A stretch of DNA of 36,349 nt from the NCBI GenBank assembly GCA_903928915.1, contig CAIYSL010000072.1, positions 1-36,349 of the forward strand, in the 5' to 3' direction. Below are positions 1 to 6,774 of the stretch, piece after piece. The notes under the pieces are model-generated. The model searched no databases. It saw only the letters and a list, made by a program, of their open reading frames with translations, and had not been told where the DNA came from. Every line of letters starts with the position of its first letter. The stretch's first letter is position 1. Source of the DNA: an uncultured Syntrophobacterales bacterium (GTDB lineage: Bacteria > Desulfobacterota > Syntrophia > Syntrophales > UBA5619). The position numbers and the translations under genes were made by a program.

Positions 1-1
1 A

Positions 2-142
2 GCAGGGATCGTTTCCTCGCGGAAAAGCGGTACCGACATGATATACAAGCTCGAAGTCCCCTGTGTGGCAGACTTTTTTTCCTGCGCCACCGTGGTCCTT
101 GAGAATAACGTGAAGAAACAATTGAGCTGCCTCTGTAAGTAA
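2..142 (+). CDS. ArsR/SmtB-family regulator, C-terminal fragment (cut by window edge)
   Basis: The reading frame is open from the left edge to TAA at 140-142 and gives the last 46 residues of a protein. The visible part begins with the end of a winged-helix wing (GIVSSRKSGTDMIYKL) and continues into a final helix with PCVADFFSCATVVL and a tail containing two more Cys. This is the usual C-terminus of short ArsR/SmtB metalloregulators, in which the wing is followed by a dimerisation helix. The Cys pair in that helix could bind a thiophilic metal or metalloid, but this is inference. The start and the DNA-recognition helix lie outside the window. Its target could be the Cys-rich gene immediately downstream or a gene to the left; the sequence does not decide. 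Confidence 0.7.
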   Translation, partial: AGIVSSRKSGTDMIYKLEVPCVADFFSCATVVLENNVKKQLSCLCK

Positions 143-176
143 TTTTTTTTGTTCAACTGTTGGCTAATTTACCAAC

Positions 177-524
177 ATGCCATTAGATACGCAAGAAGAA
201 TGTTCGCCGGCACGTGGAAGCTGTCCTCAGCAAGTAGCGGAAAATGCAACCGCTTCCGGATTCAGCGCGAAGACAGCGGTCATGGCAATGATGAAAGAAC
301 GGATTTCAAATTTTTGGAGCGGGAAAACCCCTTGCTGGGATTTGTTAGGGGGCCCCGACCAAGTTTACTTCCATTGCTCAGCCTATCAAAACAGGGATCT
401 GCCGTGTTGGGAGATAGCCGGGACGCAATGCAGGAAGATTCTCAATTTCGAATGGGGGTGCCAGGATTGCACCGTTTTCCTGCTGTATGGTCATCGCTCA
501 CCGCAGGAAAGCCTTTTCCGCTGA
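177..524 (+). CDS. Small Cys-rich protein with paired CW motifs
   Basis: This frame encodes 115 residues. The C-terminal half carries PCWDLLGGP, then HCSAYQNRDLPCWEIAGTQC and GCQDC, a spacing I recognise from small 'two-CW' Cys-rich proteins of anaerobic proteobacteria, where the Cys residues probably bind a metal or Fe-S cluster. The function of that family is not established. The family's usual second Cys after the first CW is Gly here. An extra N-terminal stretch holds two further Cys (ECSPARGSC). No clear Shine-Dalgarno precedes the ATG at 177. A later start at Met36, Met38 or Met39 would keep the whole CW region, so the N-terminus is uncertain. A longer overlapping frame from 149 shows no recognisable motif and is less likely. 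The gene lies 34 bases after the ArsR-like fragment. Confidence 0.55.
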   Translation: MPLDTQEECSPARGSCPQQVAENATASGFSAKTAVMAMMKERISNFWSGKTPCWDLLGGPDQVYFHCSAYQNRDLPCWEIAGTQCRKILNFEWGCQDCTVFLLYGHRSPQESLFR

Positions 525-611
525 ACTTGGAATACGACTGCTGATGTTCGACATGCTCAAGGATGTTACCGTTTCCGGTGGGAAACTGACCAATGAACGG
601 AGGAGGTTTTT

Positions 612-2798
612 ATGAGGAAGCTGTTTTTCGTTTTCATGCTGTTGATACTCGTAGGCGCCGTGGGTGCAGTGAGCACGTCGTCCGTGATGTCGGCCCAGTC
701 CGACCAGCGCGCTGGGCAAGCCGTCATCTCCGGAAAAGTGAAAGATGTCAAGGGAGCCGGGGTGAAGGGGGCCGTCGTGACCGTGGAGGGGCAGAAGGCG
801 AAAGCGACCACGGCCGCGAACGGATCCTTCAAACTGACCGGCGTGAATCCCGGCTCGGTGTTTCTGTACGTGAAGACGCCTTCACCGGCGTATCTGGACG
901 GGGAGGCCCTGAAGGCCATCCCCGTAAAGGGCGGGGCAAGGATTACCGGTGTGGAGATAACCCTTTCGGGCCGCCCCAGTGCGGCCGCTACGTATGTAGG
1001 GGGGAAAAATTGCGCCGGCTGTCACGACGAGAAATTATCCAAGGCCCTCGACGGCTCTCCCCATGCATCCATTCACTCGCGCTTCGTGACCGAAGGTACG
1101 AGCCGCATGGTTTACAAGAACATGTGGCCGGAGCCCAGCAGCAAATACCTCCCCCGAGACCCCAAGGGCAAACTGCTCATGGTGCAGGATCCGCTGGACG
1201 GTAAGGGGCTGGTCCATCTGGTGCTCTGCACGAAAGGCGACGAACCCAAGCGTGAATACCTCTTCAAGTTCTACCCCGAACAGAAAGAGGGCGTCTCGCT
1301 GGCCGAGGCGGATCTGGATTGCTCGGACAAGCCCGCCGGCGCAGTCTGGATCCCTATTGCCGCCACGATCGGCGGCGAGGGCAACTGGGGCGAAGGGTAT
1401 GCCGACCCTGATCACAAGAAACCGGACCGCCACCCCAATTTCGGGGAGGGGAAGCAGCGGTATATGTGCAGGGTACAGGACGTGCCGTATCTCGTGAAAT
1501 GGATGAAAGAGAACAATGTATCGCGGGAAGGGCAGAAGCAGGACTACATCGACTACATGCCGGTGTTCATCATGCAGGACGGCACCCCGGCCGGCTCGAA
1601 GGTGCTGGCAAAAGGGGAAGTCGGCGCCCCGATGTTCTGGCAGAAGTCCCCGAAAAAATGGGCCACGCCCGACAACACCCTCTCGCGGAACTGCGCCGGG
1701 TGCCATGCCACCGGGGTGAAGATAAAAACAAAAGACTTCAAAGACTACAAGACCGTCGTCACCGACTGGGATTACAAGGACCTGAACATCACCTGCGAGC
1801 GCTGCCACGGACCCGGTTCCGAGCACGCGAAGTCCTCCGACAAGGCGCAGATCATTACGCCCAAGCATCTGACCGCAAAAGCGGGTAACGAGCTCTGCGG
1901 CCAGTGTCATGGAAACCACGACGGCAGGAGCATAACCCCGCCGGGGGTATACAAGCCCGCCTATGACGGAAACTACAAGGACACCCTCGGTCATGGGTTC
2001 TTCGTCCCGGGCGTGTACAACCTCGAGACGTTCTTTGCCAACTATGAAAAACCCACAACCAGCCTGATCCCTGACTGGAAGGAGGGGGCGTTCCACTCCT
2101 GGCCCGACCAGACCCACGGTCGCTCGCACTCCATGGAGCTTTCCGACCTGCGCAGGTCCGCGCATTACCGCAACAAGACCGAAAAGCTCACCTGCACTAC
2201 CTGCCACGACGCCCACACCCTGGATGCGGGACCGGCGTCGCTGAAGGTCGGCGGCTACGATTTCGCCAACGCGGCCTACGGGAACAACACCCTCTGTCTG
2301 GCCTGCCACGCCGGAAGCGGGCAGTTTAAAGACATCACCACAGCCGACGTGGCGGTGCTCCAGCTCGACGCCCGCCGTAAGGTGACGAAGGGCGGCGCCG
2401 CCGTCACGGCAAAAGCGACCGACACCGCCCTGGCCCGCAACCGGGTAGCCCGGTCCGTGGCCAAGCACATGCAGGTAGGCGCAGGGATGGGAGGGGCGCT
2501 CTATACGCCGGACGATCCGAAGATGCCGGTGGGCAACTGCGCCTCCTGCCATATGGCAAAGATCGGTAAACTGCAGGATATCGACGTCGATGCCATGTAC
2601 CACCTGGACTTCGACAAGAGCGGCAAGAGCGCCGTGGCCGAGGGCAACGTAGCCTCGCACGTCTTCGACATCGTCTGGCCGGGCCAGAGCGCGATCCTCA
2701 AGAACCCCGATCCGTCGAAAGGCCATGACTACGACATCATGCCGAACTCGTGCAGCAAGTGCCACGCCTTTGCCAGGATCAGCGGGGACCTGGATTAG
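612..2798 (+). CDS. Secreted octaheme c-type cytochrome with N-terminal carboxypeptidase-regulatory-like domain
   Basis: The 728-residue product starts at ATG 612 behind a strong site (GGAGGAGG). An N-terminal hydrophobic signal peptide (about residues 1-28) sends it to the periplasm. Residues about 38-115 form a CarboxypepD_reg-like beta-sandwich (VISGKVKDVKGAGVKGAVV... ANGSFKLTGV). Eight CXXCH heme motifs follow, with first Cys near residues 134, 361, 395, 429, 528, 562, 643 and 714. The gap of more than 200 residues between hemes 1 and 2 could hold a catalytic or docking domain. CERCHGPGSEH and CTTCHDAH are typical of multiheme electron-transfer or reductase proteins. The role is inferred to be periplasmic or extracellular electron transfer; no specific reductase can be named. 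It heads a group with a small exported protein and two rhodaneses, separated from them by a 15-bp hairpin. Confidence 0.9.
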   Translation: MRKLFFVFMLLILVGAVGAVSTSSVMSAQSDQRAGQAVISGKVKDVKGAGVKGAVVTVEGQKAKATTAANGSFKLTGVNPGSVFLYVKTPSPAYLDGEALKAIPVKGGARITGVEITLSGRPSAAATYVGGKNCAGCHDEKLSKALDGSPHASIHSRFVTEGTSRMVYKNMWPEPSSKYLPRDPKGKLLMVQDPLDGKGLVHLVLCTKGDEPKREYLFKFYPEQKEGVSLAEADLDCSDKPAGAVWIPIAATIGGEGNWGEGYADPDHKKPDRHPNFGEGKQRYMCRVQDVPYLVKWMKENNVSREGQKQDYIDYMPVFIMQDGTPAGSKVLAKGEVGAPMFWQKSPKKWATPDNTLSRNCAGCHATGVKIKTKDFKDYKTVVTDWDYKDLNITCERCHGPGSEHAKSSDKAQIITPKHLTAKAGNELCGQCHGNHDGRSITPPGVYKPAYDGNYKDTLGHGFFVPGVYNLETFFANYEKPTTSLIPDWKEGAFHSWPDQTHGRSHSMELSDLRRSAHYRNKTEKLTCTTCHDAHTLDAGPASLKVGGYDFANAAYGNNTLCLACHAGSGQFKDITTADVAVLQLDARRKVTKGGAAVTAKATDTALARNRVARSVAKHMQVGAGMGGALYTPDDPKMPVGNCASCHMAKIGKLQDIDVDAMYHLDFDKSGKSAVAEGNVASHVFDIVWPGQSAILKNPDPSKGHDYDIMPNSCSKCHAFARISGDLD

Positions 2799-2812
2799 AA
2801 GAATACCCCGCC

Positions 2813-2855
2813 ACGGTGACTGCCCTGCCGCCCACGGCAACAGGGCAGTCACCGT
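2813..2855 (+). terminator. Perfect 15-bp hairpin after the cytochrome gene
   Basis: Arms ACGGTGACTGCCCTG (2813-2827) and its exact reverse complement (2841-2855) enclose a 13-base loop, beginning 14 bases after the cytochrome stop. No T-run follows on the plus strand (AAAAGAG instead). It is therefore not a textbook intrinsic terminator. It may be an mRNA-stabilising or attenuating stem that sets the cytochrome message apart from the downstream genes. Confidence 0.55.
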
Positions 2856-2917
2856 AAAAGAGCATGCACGGCGCGGGGGAACAGCGAACGGACTCTGGAA
2901 ACGAAGGAGAGCGGAAG

Positions 2918-3208
2918 GTGAGGAAGTCGGCAGCATTGATGCTCACGGCAGTGGTGATACTCGCATTCGGAACACCGGTCGTGGCGCAGGAGTTGATGAA
3001 AGTGAAGGGATGGGTAAGCAGGATAGATGCGGGGGCCATGAGCGTGACAATCCTGCCCGAGGGGGGTAAGCCAGTCACCCTCATCATGAGCGATCCCGAA
3101 TCGCTTTCGAAGGTCGCAGAAGGCGACGAAGCCGAGGCACGGTACAGAGTGAAGGACGGAAAGAACGTGGGGAGGTGGCTCCGCAGAATCAGCGAAGGAT
3201 GCTCGTAA
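2918..3208 (+). CDS. Small exported protein, unknown function
   Basis: I place the start at GTG 2918, 5-6 bases after a GGAG-type site, because the product then begins with a typical signal peptide (VRKSAALMLTAVVILAFG, cleavage near VAQE). An earlier ATG at 2864 would put charged residues in front of this. The mature part is about 75 residues: a short beta-rich domain (KVKGWVSRIDAGAMSVTILP) followed by a basic stretch ending in EGCS with a single C-terminal Cys. No characterised family is recognised. Its place between a multiheme cytochrome and two exported rhodaneses suggests an accessory periplasmic role in the same process. Confidence 0.65.
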   Translation: MRKSAALMLTAVVILAFGTPVVAQELMKVKGWVSRIDAGAMSVTILPEGGKPVTLIMSDPESLSKVAEGDEAEARYRVKDGKNVGRWLRRISEGCS

Positions 3209-3234
3209 TAAGAAGTTACCATCAAGGAGGCAGC

Positions 3235-3936
3235 ATGAAACACGTTGTATCGTTACTGTTCGCTCTTATGCTTCTTTTCTCAACAGGCGCGGCGCACTCC
3301 CAGGTTGTCAGCGGGCCGTCTATCGCCCTCCCGCCGGCGGAAGTCATTCTGCAGGCATGTAAAGACATGGGGATCGAGGCGGTCGGCGGAGAATACGTCA
3401 TTACAAAGATGCCCGACCTGATCAACAAGTCCGGGAAGGTGTTCGTCATCGATGCAAGGCCCGCACGGAACTACGATGACGGGTTCATCCCGACAGCATT
3501 CAATATGTTTGACGCAAAATTCAAACGCATCTACCCGGAATTTGAAAAGTTGAACCTTGCGAAGGACACCGAGATATTCATCGGCATCGGAAGGCCGTGC
3601 CCCATGAGTCTCAGTGATATCAGACAGCTGAAAGAAAAAGGCTATACCAACCTGAAAGCCTTTGTCAAAGGACCGCTCTTCTTTGAAAAATATTTTTCCG
3701 AGGTTACGGCCAAAGGAGCAAAGAAGCATGCTGCAAACGGTGCAGTCATTGTCAACCTTGCCGACGATGCCGACCTGTCCAAATTCTTCGCCGCACCTAC
3801 GGAAAAGGAGAAAATGATAGTCCTGATCGGGCCGGCCGATAACGCAAGAATCAATTATGGCCTTGCCGATAAGGTTTACAAGGCCGGGTATAAAAAGACA
3901 GCTCTTTTTAACGGCAATATCAGCGATATTCGCTAA
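3235..3936 (+). CDS. Exported rhodanese-like protein, active-site Cys apparently displaced
   Basis: ATG 3235 follows an AAGGAGG site and opens with a signal peptide (MKHVVSLLFALMLLFSTGAAHS), giving 233 residues. Residues about 60-150 match a rhodanese fold: VFVIDARPARNYDDGFIPTA is the CH2A-like segment and IFIGIGRPCPMSLSDI the active-site loop. In active rhodaneses the catalytic Cys comes directly after the 'VFY' strand; here that position is Gly, and the only Cys lies about five residues later. It may be non-catalytic, or may use the later Cys. The last ~70 residues (AVIVNLADDADLSKFF... NARINYGLADKVYKAGY) look like a second, degenerate rhodanese half. It is 11 bases from the next, apparently active rhodanese, which suggests an exported pair for a sulfur or oxyanion substrate. 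Confidence 0.75.
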   Translation: MKHVVSLLFALMLLFSTGAAHSQVVSGPSIALPPAEVILQACKDMGIEAVGGEYVITKMPDLINKSGKVFVIDARPARNYDDGFIPTAFNMFDAKFKRIYPEFEKLNLAKDTEIFIGIGRPCPMSLSDIRQLKEKGYTNLKAFVKGPLFFEKYFSEVTAKGAKKHAANGAVIVNLADDADLSKFFAAPTEKEKMIVLIGPADNARINYGLADKVYKAGYKKTALFNGNISDIR

Positions 3937-3947
3937 GGGGTGGGGCA

Positions 3948-4415
3948 ATGAAAAAACTCTTTGTTCTTGTCACGATATCCGTACTGTTTACCTTTGGATG
4001 CGCCCACAGAGAAGCTGCCACGATAAGACCCGCAGAAAAGCCGGTGGCCAAAGTCGATGCCATCAAAGCGGGCAAAGAGGAGGGGACGATCGACAGACAA
4101 TTCTTCAAAAAGATCGTGGCCGATAAACCGGTGAACGTATCGCTCGTCGATGTACGGACAAAATTCGAGTACGACGCAGGTCACTTTGACGGCGCCAGAC
4201 ACCTGTTCATCAACGACCTCTTCGACAAGGGATGCGCTGCTACCCTGGCCCGGCTTCCCCAAGACGGGTTTATCGTGTTTGTCTGTGCTACCGGCGCGAG
4301 GGCCGGCGAAATGTACTTCGAGATCAAGGATAATTGCAAATACGGTGATATCGAAAAAATGTTTTTTCTGGATGTCGAAGTTGCCTACACACCCAAAGGT
4401 CCGGTAATCAAATAG
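3948..4415 (+). CDS. Rhodanese-domain lipoprotein
   Basis: The 155-residue product has a lipobox-like signal (LFTFGC, Cys 18), so it is probably anchored to a membrane. A single rhodanese domain covers about residues 55-150, with VSLVDVRTKFEYDAGHFDGA followed by the active-site loop VFVCATGARAGEM, which matches the C-X-x-G-x-R catalytic pattern. It probably carries sulfur as a persulfide or binds an oxyanion outside the cytoplasm. Rhodanese lipoproteins beside multiheme cytochromes occur in Geobacter outer-membrane conduit and selenite/tellurite uptake clusters; that parallel is suggestive only, because no porin gene is adjacent here. It is the last gene before the hairpin terminator at 4426. 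Confidence 0.8.
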   Translation: MKKLFVLVTISVLFTFGCAHREAATIRPAEKPVAKVDAIKAGKEEGTIDRQFFKKIVADKPVNVSLVDVRTKFEYDAGHFDGARHLFINDLFDKGCAATLARLPQDGFIVFVCATGARAGEMYFEIKDNCKYGDIEKMFFLDVEVAYTPKGPVIK

Positions 4416-4425
4416 CGGTACCGCC

Positions 4426-4470
4426 TTCCCGGGGGAGACGGCTCACGCCTCCCCCGGGGAAACGTTTTCT
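4426..4470 (+). terminator. Hairpin terminator after the rhodanese genes
   Basis: TTCCCGGGGGAG (4426-4437) pairs with CTCCCCCGGGGAA (4450-4462), leaving one bulged C, and is followed by a short T-run at 4465-4468. It lies between converging genes: the rhodanese from the left and the [2Fe-2S] gene from the right. It could serve the rightward transcript and, less well, the leftward one. Confidence 0.6.
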
Positions 4471-4532
4471 ACTGTCTGAATCGATTGCCTTTCCGCAAGC
4501 CTGTCCACCGCCTGGCAGACGTCAGCCAAACA

Positions 4533-4727
4533 TCAACGTCCCTGAGGATGTGTCTCGGCACAATGACACCCTCCCGCCTTTTTTTCGGATGCAATTCTTT
4601 CGATGATCGTTGAACGGCCGTTTTTCACATAATCCCTTTCAATGTCGCTCCTCGTATATGCAAAGCAATAGCAAACCAATTCGTCATTTTGGAACTCCTG
4701 TTGTTCAAATCCGGCAATCTCAATCAT
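4533..4727 (-). CDS. Small [2Fe-2S] protein, BFD/CopZ N-domain-like
   Basis: Read leftward, ATG at 4727 follows an excellent GGAGGAAAT site. The 64-residue product contains VCYCF (Cys19, Cys21) and GGCHCAE (Cys54, Cys56) around a helical segment (RSDIERDYVKNGRSTIIERI). This is the bacterioferritin-associated-ferredoxin-like fold seen in BFD and in the N-terminal domain of the Archaeoglobus copper chaperone CopZ; it binds a [2Fe-2S] cluster. The CXC-X32-CXC spacing differs slightly from classical BFD (CXC...CXXC). It lies 58 bases downstream of the flavoprotein gene on the same strand, so electron exchange between the two products is plausible but inferred. Confidence 0.75.
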   Translation of the reverse strand: MIEIAGFEQQEFQNDELVCYCFAYTRSDIERDYVKNGRSTIIERIASEKKAGGCHCAETHPQGR

Positions 4728-4785
4728 GGTATTTCCTCCTCAACGATCCTCCTGTCCGGCTGATCAACGGCAGGGGTAGCGATAC

Positions 4786-6165
4786 TTACGCGGATTCGAC
4801 GCCGTCGTCGCGGCGGTTTGCCTGACTCCATGCCTGGGCGGCCATTTGCACGGGATCCCAGGGGCTTGAGAGCGGCGGCGTGTAACTGAGATCGAGGTCG
4901 TTCAGAGACTCCACGGTCATGCCGTTATGAATGGCCGCCGCCACCGTATCGATGCGTTTGGAAACCTCGGTGCCGTATGCACCGATGATTTGCGCACCCA
5001 GCAGTTTGCGGGTTTTTTGATCGCCGGTGATCCGGATTCGCATTCTTTCGGCGTGCGGGTAGTAGACCTTGTGATCCCACGTTTCAATATCCACCGACAG
5101 GGGGGAAAATCCTTCCTCCCGCGCTTCATCGTCCTTCAGGCCGGTTCGTGCGGCTACCAGATTGAAAATCTTGACGGATTGGGTTCCCAGCGTGCCGGCA
5201 TATTCCCGGTTTCCCCCGACTGCATTTTCGCCGGCGACACGGCCCTGTTTATGGGCGGTGGTGCCCAAGGGAAGATAGGTGCTTTTCCCCAGCAGCCGGT
5301 GATAGGTCTCCGCGCAATCGCCGGCTGCATAAATATCCGGGACACTGGTCTCCATTCGCCTGTTGATGCGAATTGCGCCTTTAACGCCGGTTTCAATGCC
5401 GGCTGCTCGGGCCAGACCGGTCTCCGGCCGGCTGCCGACCGCCACCAGCACCATGTCTGCGGCAATGGTGTCGGCTGCGACCGAGCGCACGGAAAGTCGG
5501 TCTTTGCAGGATTCGATCCGCTCGACGGCAAAGCCGCTGAAAACCTGAACGCCTTGCCGCTCCAGTTCGGTCCGCACGATGCCCCCCAGCACCGGATCAA
5601 AGGTTGTGAGAACGGACGGTAAAAATTCGACCACGGAAACTGAAAGCCCTCGATGGATCATGGCGTCGGCCATTTCCATGCCGATATACCCCGCGCCGAT
5701 GATGACGATAGAGGTCGGACGACGAGAGGTGAGATATTTCTGCAAGGCAAAACTATCCGCCATCCAGCGGAGAAAAAAGACGCCCGGCAGATTGATGCCG
5801 GGTAGATGCGGTACAAGGGACATGCCTCCGGTGCCGATCACCAACTTGTCGTAGGGAAAGGTCTTGCCGCAGCCTTCCGCATCGGTGGCGAGAACCTGTC
5901 TCCGGTCCGGGAGGATCGCCGTGACGCGATGATCAGGAAATAGCCGGATGCCCCTTTCTTCAATTTCAGCGGCGGTTCGATGGGCCAGGGTCCTCCAGTC
6001 GGAGATCTCGCCGCTCAGATAAAACGGAAGCCCGCAGATGCTGAAATTGGGATACCGGTCCGCCAGGATCAGGGTGATTCCCGTATCGGGAGACAACTCC
6101 CTGGCGCGGAGGCTGGCACTGATTCCGGCATCGCTACCGCCAATGACCACCATCCTTTTTTTCAT
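4786..6165 (-). CDS. FAD-dependent disulfide oxidoreductase, CoA-disulfide reductase/NADH oxidase-like
   Basis: I place the start at ATG 6165 (minus strand, GAGGT-type site), giving 459 residues and leading directly into the FAD-binding motif VVIGGSDAGISASLRA. Upstream in-frame codons would add about 84 unrelated residues. NFSICGLPFYLSG places the redox-active Cys at residue 44, as in CoA-disulfide reductases and NADH oxidases. A second Rossmann motif (VIIGAGYIGMEMADAM) binds NAD(P)H, and YAAGDCAE is the second FAD contact. The C-terminal dimerisation domain is present, without the extra rhodanese domain some relatives carry. The gene diverges from arsR, so it is probably co-regulated with metalloid resistance; a role in thiol recycling or reduction of a metalloid-thiol adduct is inference. 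Confidence 0.85.
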   Translation of the reverse strand: MKKRMVVIGGSDAGISASLRARELSPDTGITLILADRYPNFSICGLPFYLSGEISDWRTLAHRTAAEIEERGIRLFPDHRVTAILPDRRQVLATDAEGCGKTFPYDKLVIGTGGMSLVPHLPGINLPGVFFLRWMADSFALQKYLTSRRPTSIVIIGAGYIGMEMADAMIHRGLSVSVVEFLPSVLTTFDPVLGGIVRTELERQGVQVFSGFAVERIESCKDRLSVRSVAADTIAADMVLVAVGSRPETGLARAAGIETGVKGAIRINRRMETSVPDIYAAGDCAETYHRLLGKSTYLPLGTTAHKQGRVAGENAVGGNREYAGTLGTQSVKIFNLVAARTGLKDDEAREEGFSPLSVDIETWDHKVYYPHAERMRIRITGDQKTRKLLGAQIIGAYGTEVSKRIDTVAAAIHNGMTVESLNDLDLSYTPPLSSPWDPVQMAAQAWSQANRRDDGVESA

Positions 6166-6209
6166 CGTGATATACCTCGCGAAAACGACGGAACGAACTA
6201 TCAATAGAG

Positions 6210-6226
6210 ATACTGAATTACAGTAT
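6210..6226. promoter_or_regulatory. Inverted repeat in the flavoprotein/arsR divergent region
   Basis: ATACTG and CAGTAT are perfect 6-base arms around a 5-base AT-rich centre (AATTA), 45 bases upstream of the flavoprotein start. Position and base content fit an operator for a dimeric regulator controlling the leftward gene. ArsR itself is the obvious candidate. Confidence 0.5.
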
Positions 6227-6299
6227 ATCATGCTGTTCAGACTATTTCGAACGCCCTCCAGCTTCAAAATCCCCCGCGAACATGGCCGTAAAGATTCAC

Positions 6300-6328
6300 T
6301 TGACATGGCCTCCGGCGCCAAGTATATT
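6300..6328 (+). promoter_or_regulatory. Near-consensus sigma70-type promoter of arsR
   Basis: TTGACA (6300-6305), a 17-base spacer and TATATT (6323-6328) form an almost ideal housekeeping promoter. The -10 box ends 27 bases before the arsR ATG at 6356, leaving a short leader that contains the GGAGGGG ribosome site. It probably drives arsR and the downstream efflux genes. Confidence 0.8.
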
Positions 6329-6355
6329 CCTTCCGGGAAATATGGAGGGGACGGT

Positions 6356-6706
6356 ATGAAGGAATTCATCAAGGTCATGAAGGCGCTTTCCGATCCCAAT
6401 CGCGTGTTGCTTGTCAAGATGCTTCAGAAAAGGACAATGTGCGTCTGCGAAGTCCAGGCCGCGCTGGGGATAGCCCAACCCACCGTTTCCAAACACCTGA
6501 AAATACTGGAAGGCGCGGGGCTTGTGGGGCGGAAGAAGGAAGGGCTCTGGGTGAATTATTCCCTGACCGACGGCGGCCGCAGCCCCTACGCGGCGAGCCT
6601 TCTGGGAAACCTGATGCACTGGCTCACCGATGATCCGACGGTCAGCGACCTGATCGAGAAGAGTGAAGCGATTCGGCGGGAGGACCTCTGCGGCACCCAT
6701 GGTTGA
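6356..6706 (+). CDS. arsR: ArsR-family metalloid-responsive repressor
   Basis: The product has 116 residues, starting at ATG 6356 behind GGAGGGG. It shows the full ArsR/SmtB order: an N-terminal helix with LSDPNRVLLVKML, then TMCVCEVQ with Cys29 and Cys31. These match the alpha-3 CVC arsenite site of E. coli ArsR. The recognition helix is QPTVSKHLKILEGAGLV and the wing is GRKKEGLWVNYSL. The C-terminus adds one more Cys (DLCGTHG) that could complete a three-thiolate site. Binding of As(III) or Sb(III) would release it from DNA. A near-consensus promoter lies upstream, and palindromes lie on both sides of the gene, at 6210-6226 and 6710-6735. The neighbouring acr3 supports the arsenic assignment. 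Confidence 0.9.
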   Translation: MKEFIKVMKALSDPNRVLLVKMLQKRTMCVCEVQAALGIAQPTVSKHLKILEGAGLVGRKKEGLWVNYSLTDGGRSPYAASLLGNLMHWLTDDPTVSDLIEKSEAIRREDLCGTHG

Positions 6707-6709
6707 TCG

Positions 6710-6735
6710 GATATATTGTCATATCGAAATATATC
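6710..6735. promoter_or_regulatory. AT-rich palindrome between arsR and the permease gene
   Basis: GATATATT (6710-6717) and AATATATC (6728-6735) are exact inverted arms with a 10-base centre, standing out in GC-rich surroundings. It starts four bases after the arsR stop and lies 39 bases before the permease ATG. It resembles ArsR-type operators, which are AT-rich inverted repeats. No clear -35/-10 pair accompanies it, so it may be an internal operator. Confidence 0.45.
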
Positions 6736-6774
6736 ACCTAACCAAACCGCCGCTGAGTGAGCGAGGAGTATCGC

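Noticed and set aside
149-544. Alternative frame overlapping the Cys-rich gene
   Set aside because: It has no recognisable motif, while the overlapping 177-524 frame has the two-CW Cys pattern; only one is likely to be real.
1035-2936. Very long minus-strand open frame opposite the cytochrome (similar ones at 22260-24518, 24639-26360, 27302-29230 and 29264-31798)
   Set aside because: These are antisense mirrors of clearly identified genes in GC-rich DNA. Their translations are rich in Arg, Gly, Pro, His and Asp, show no domain motifs and have no ribosome sites.
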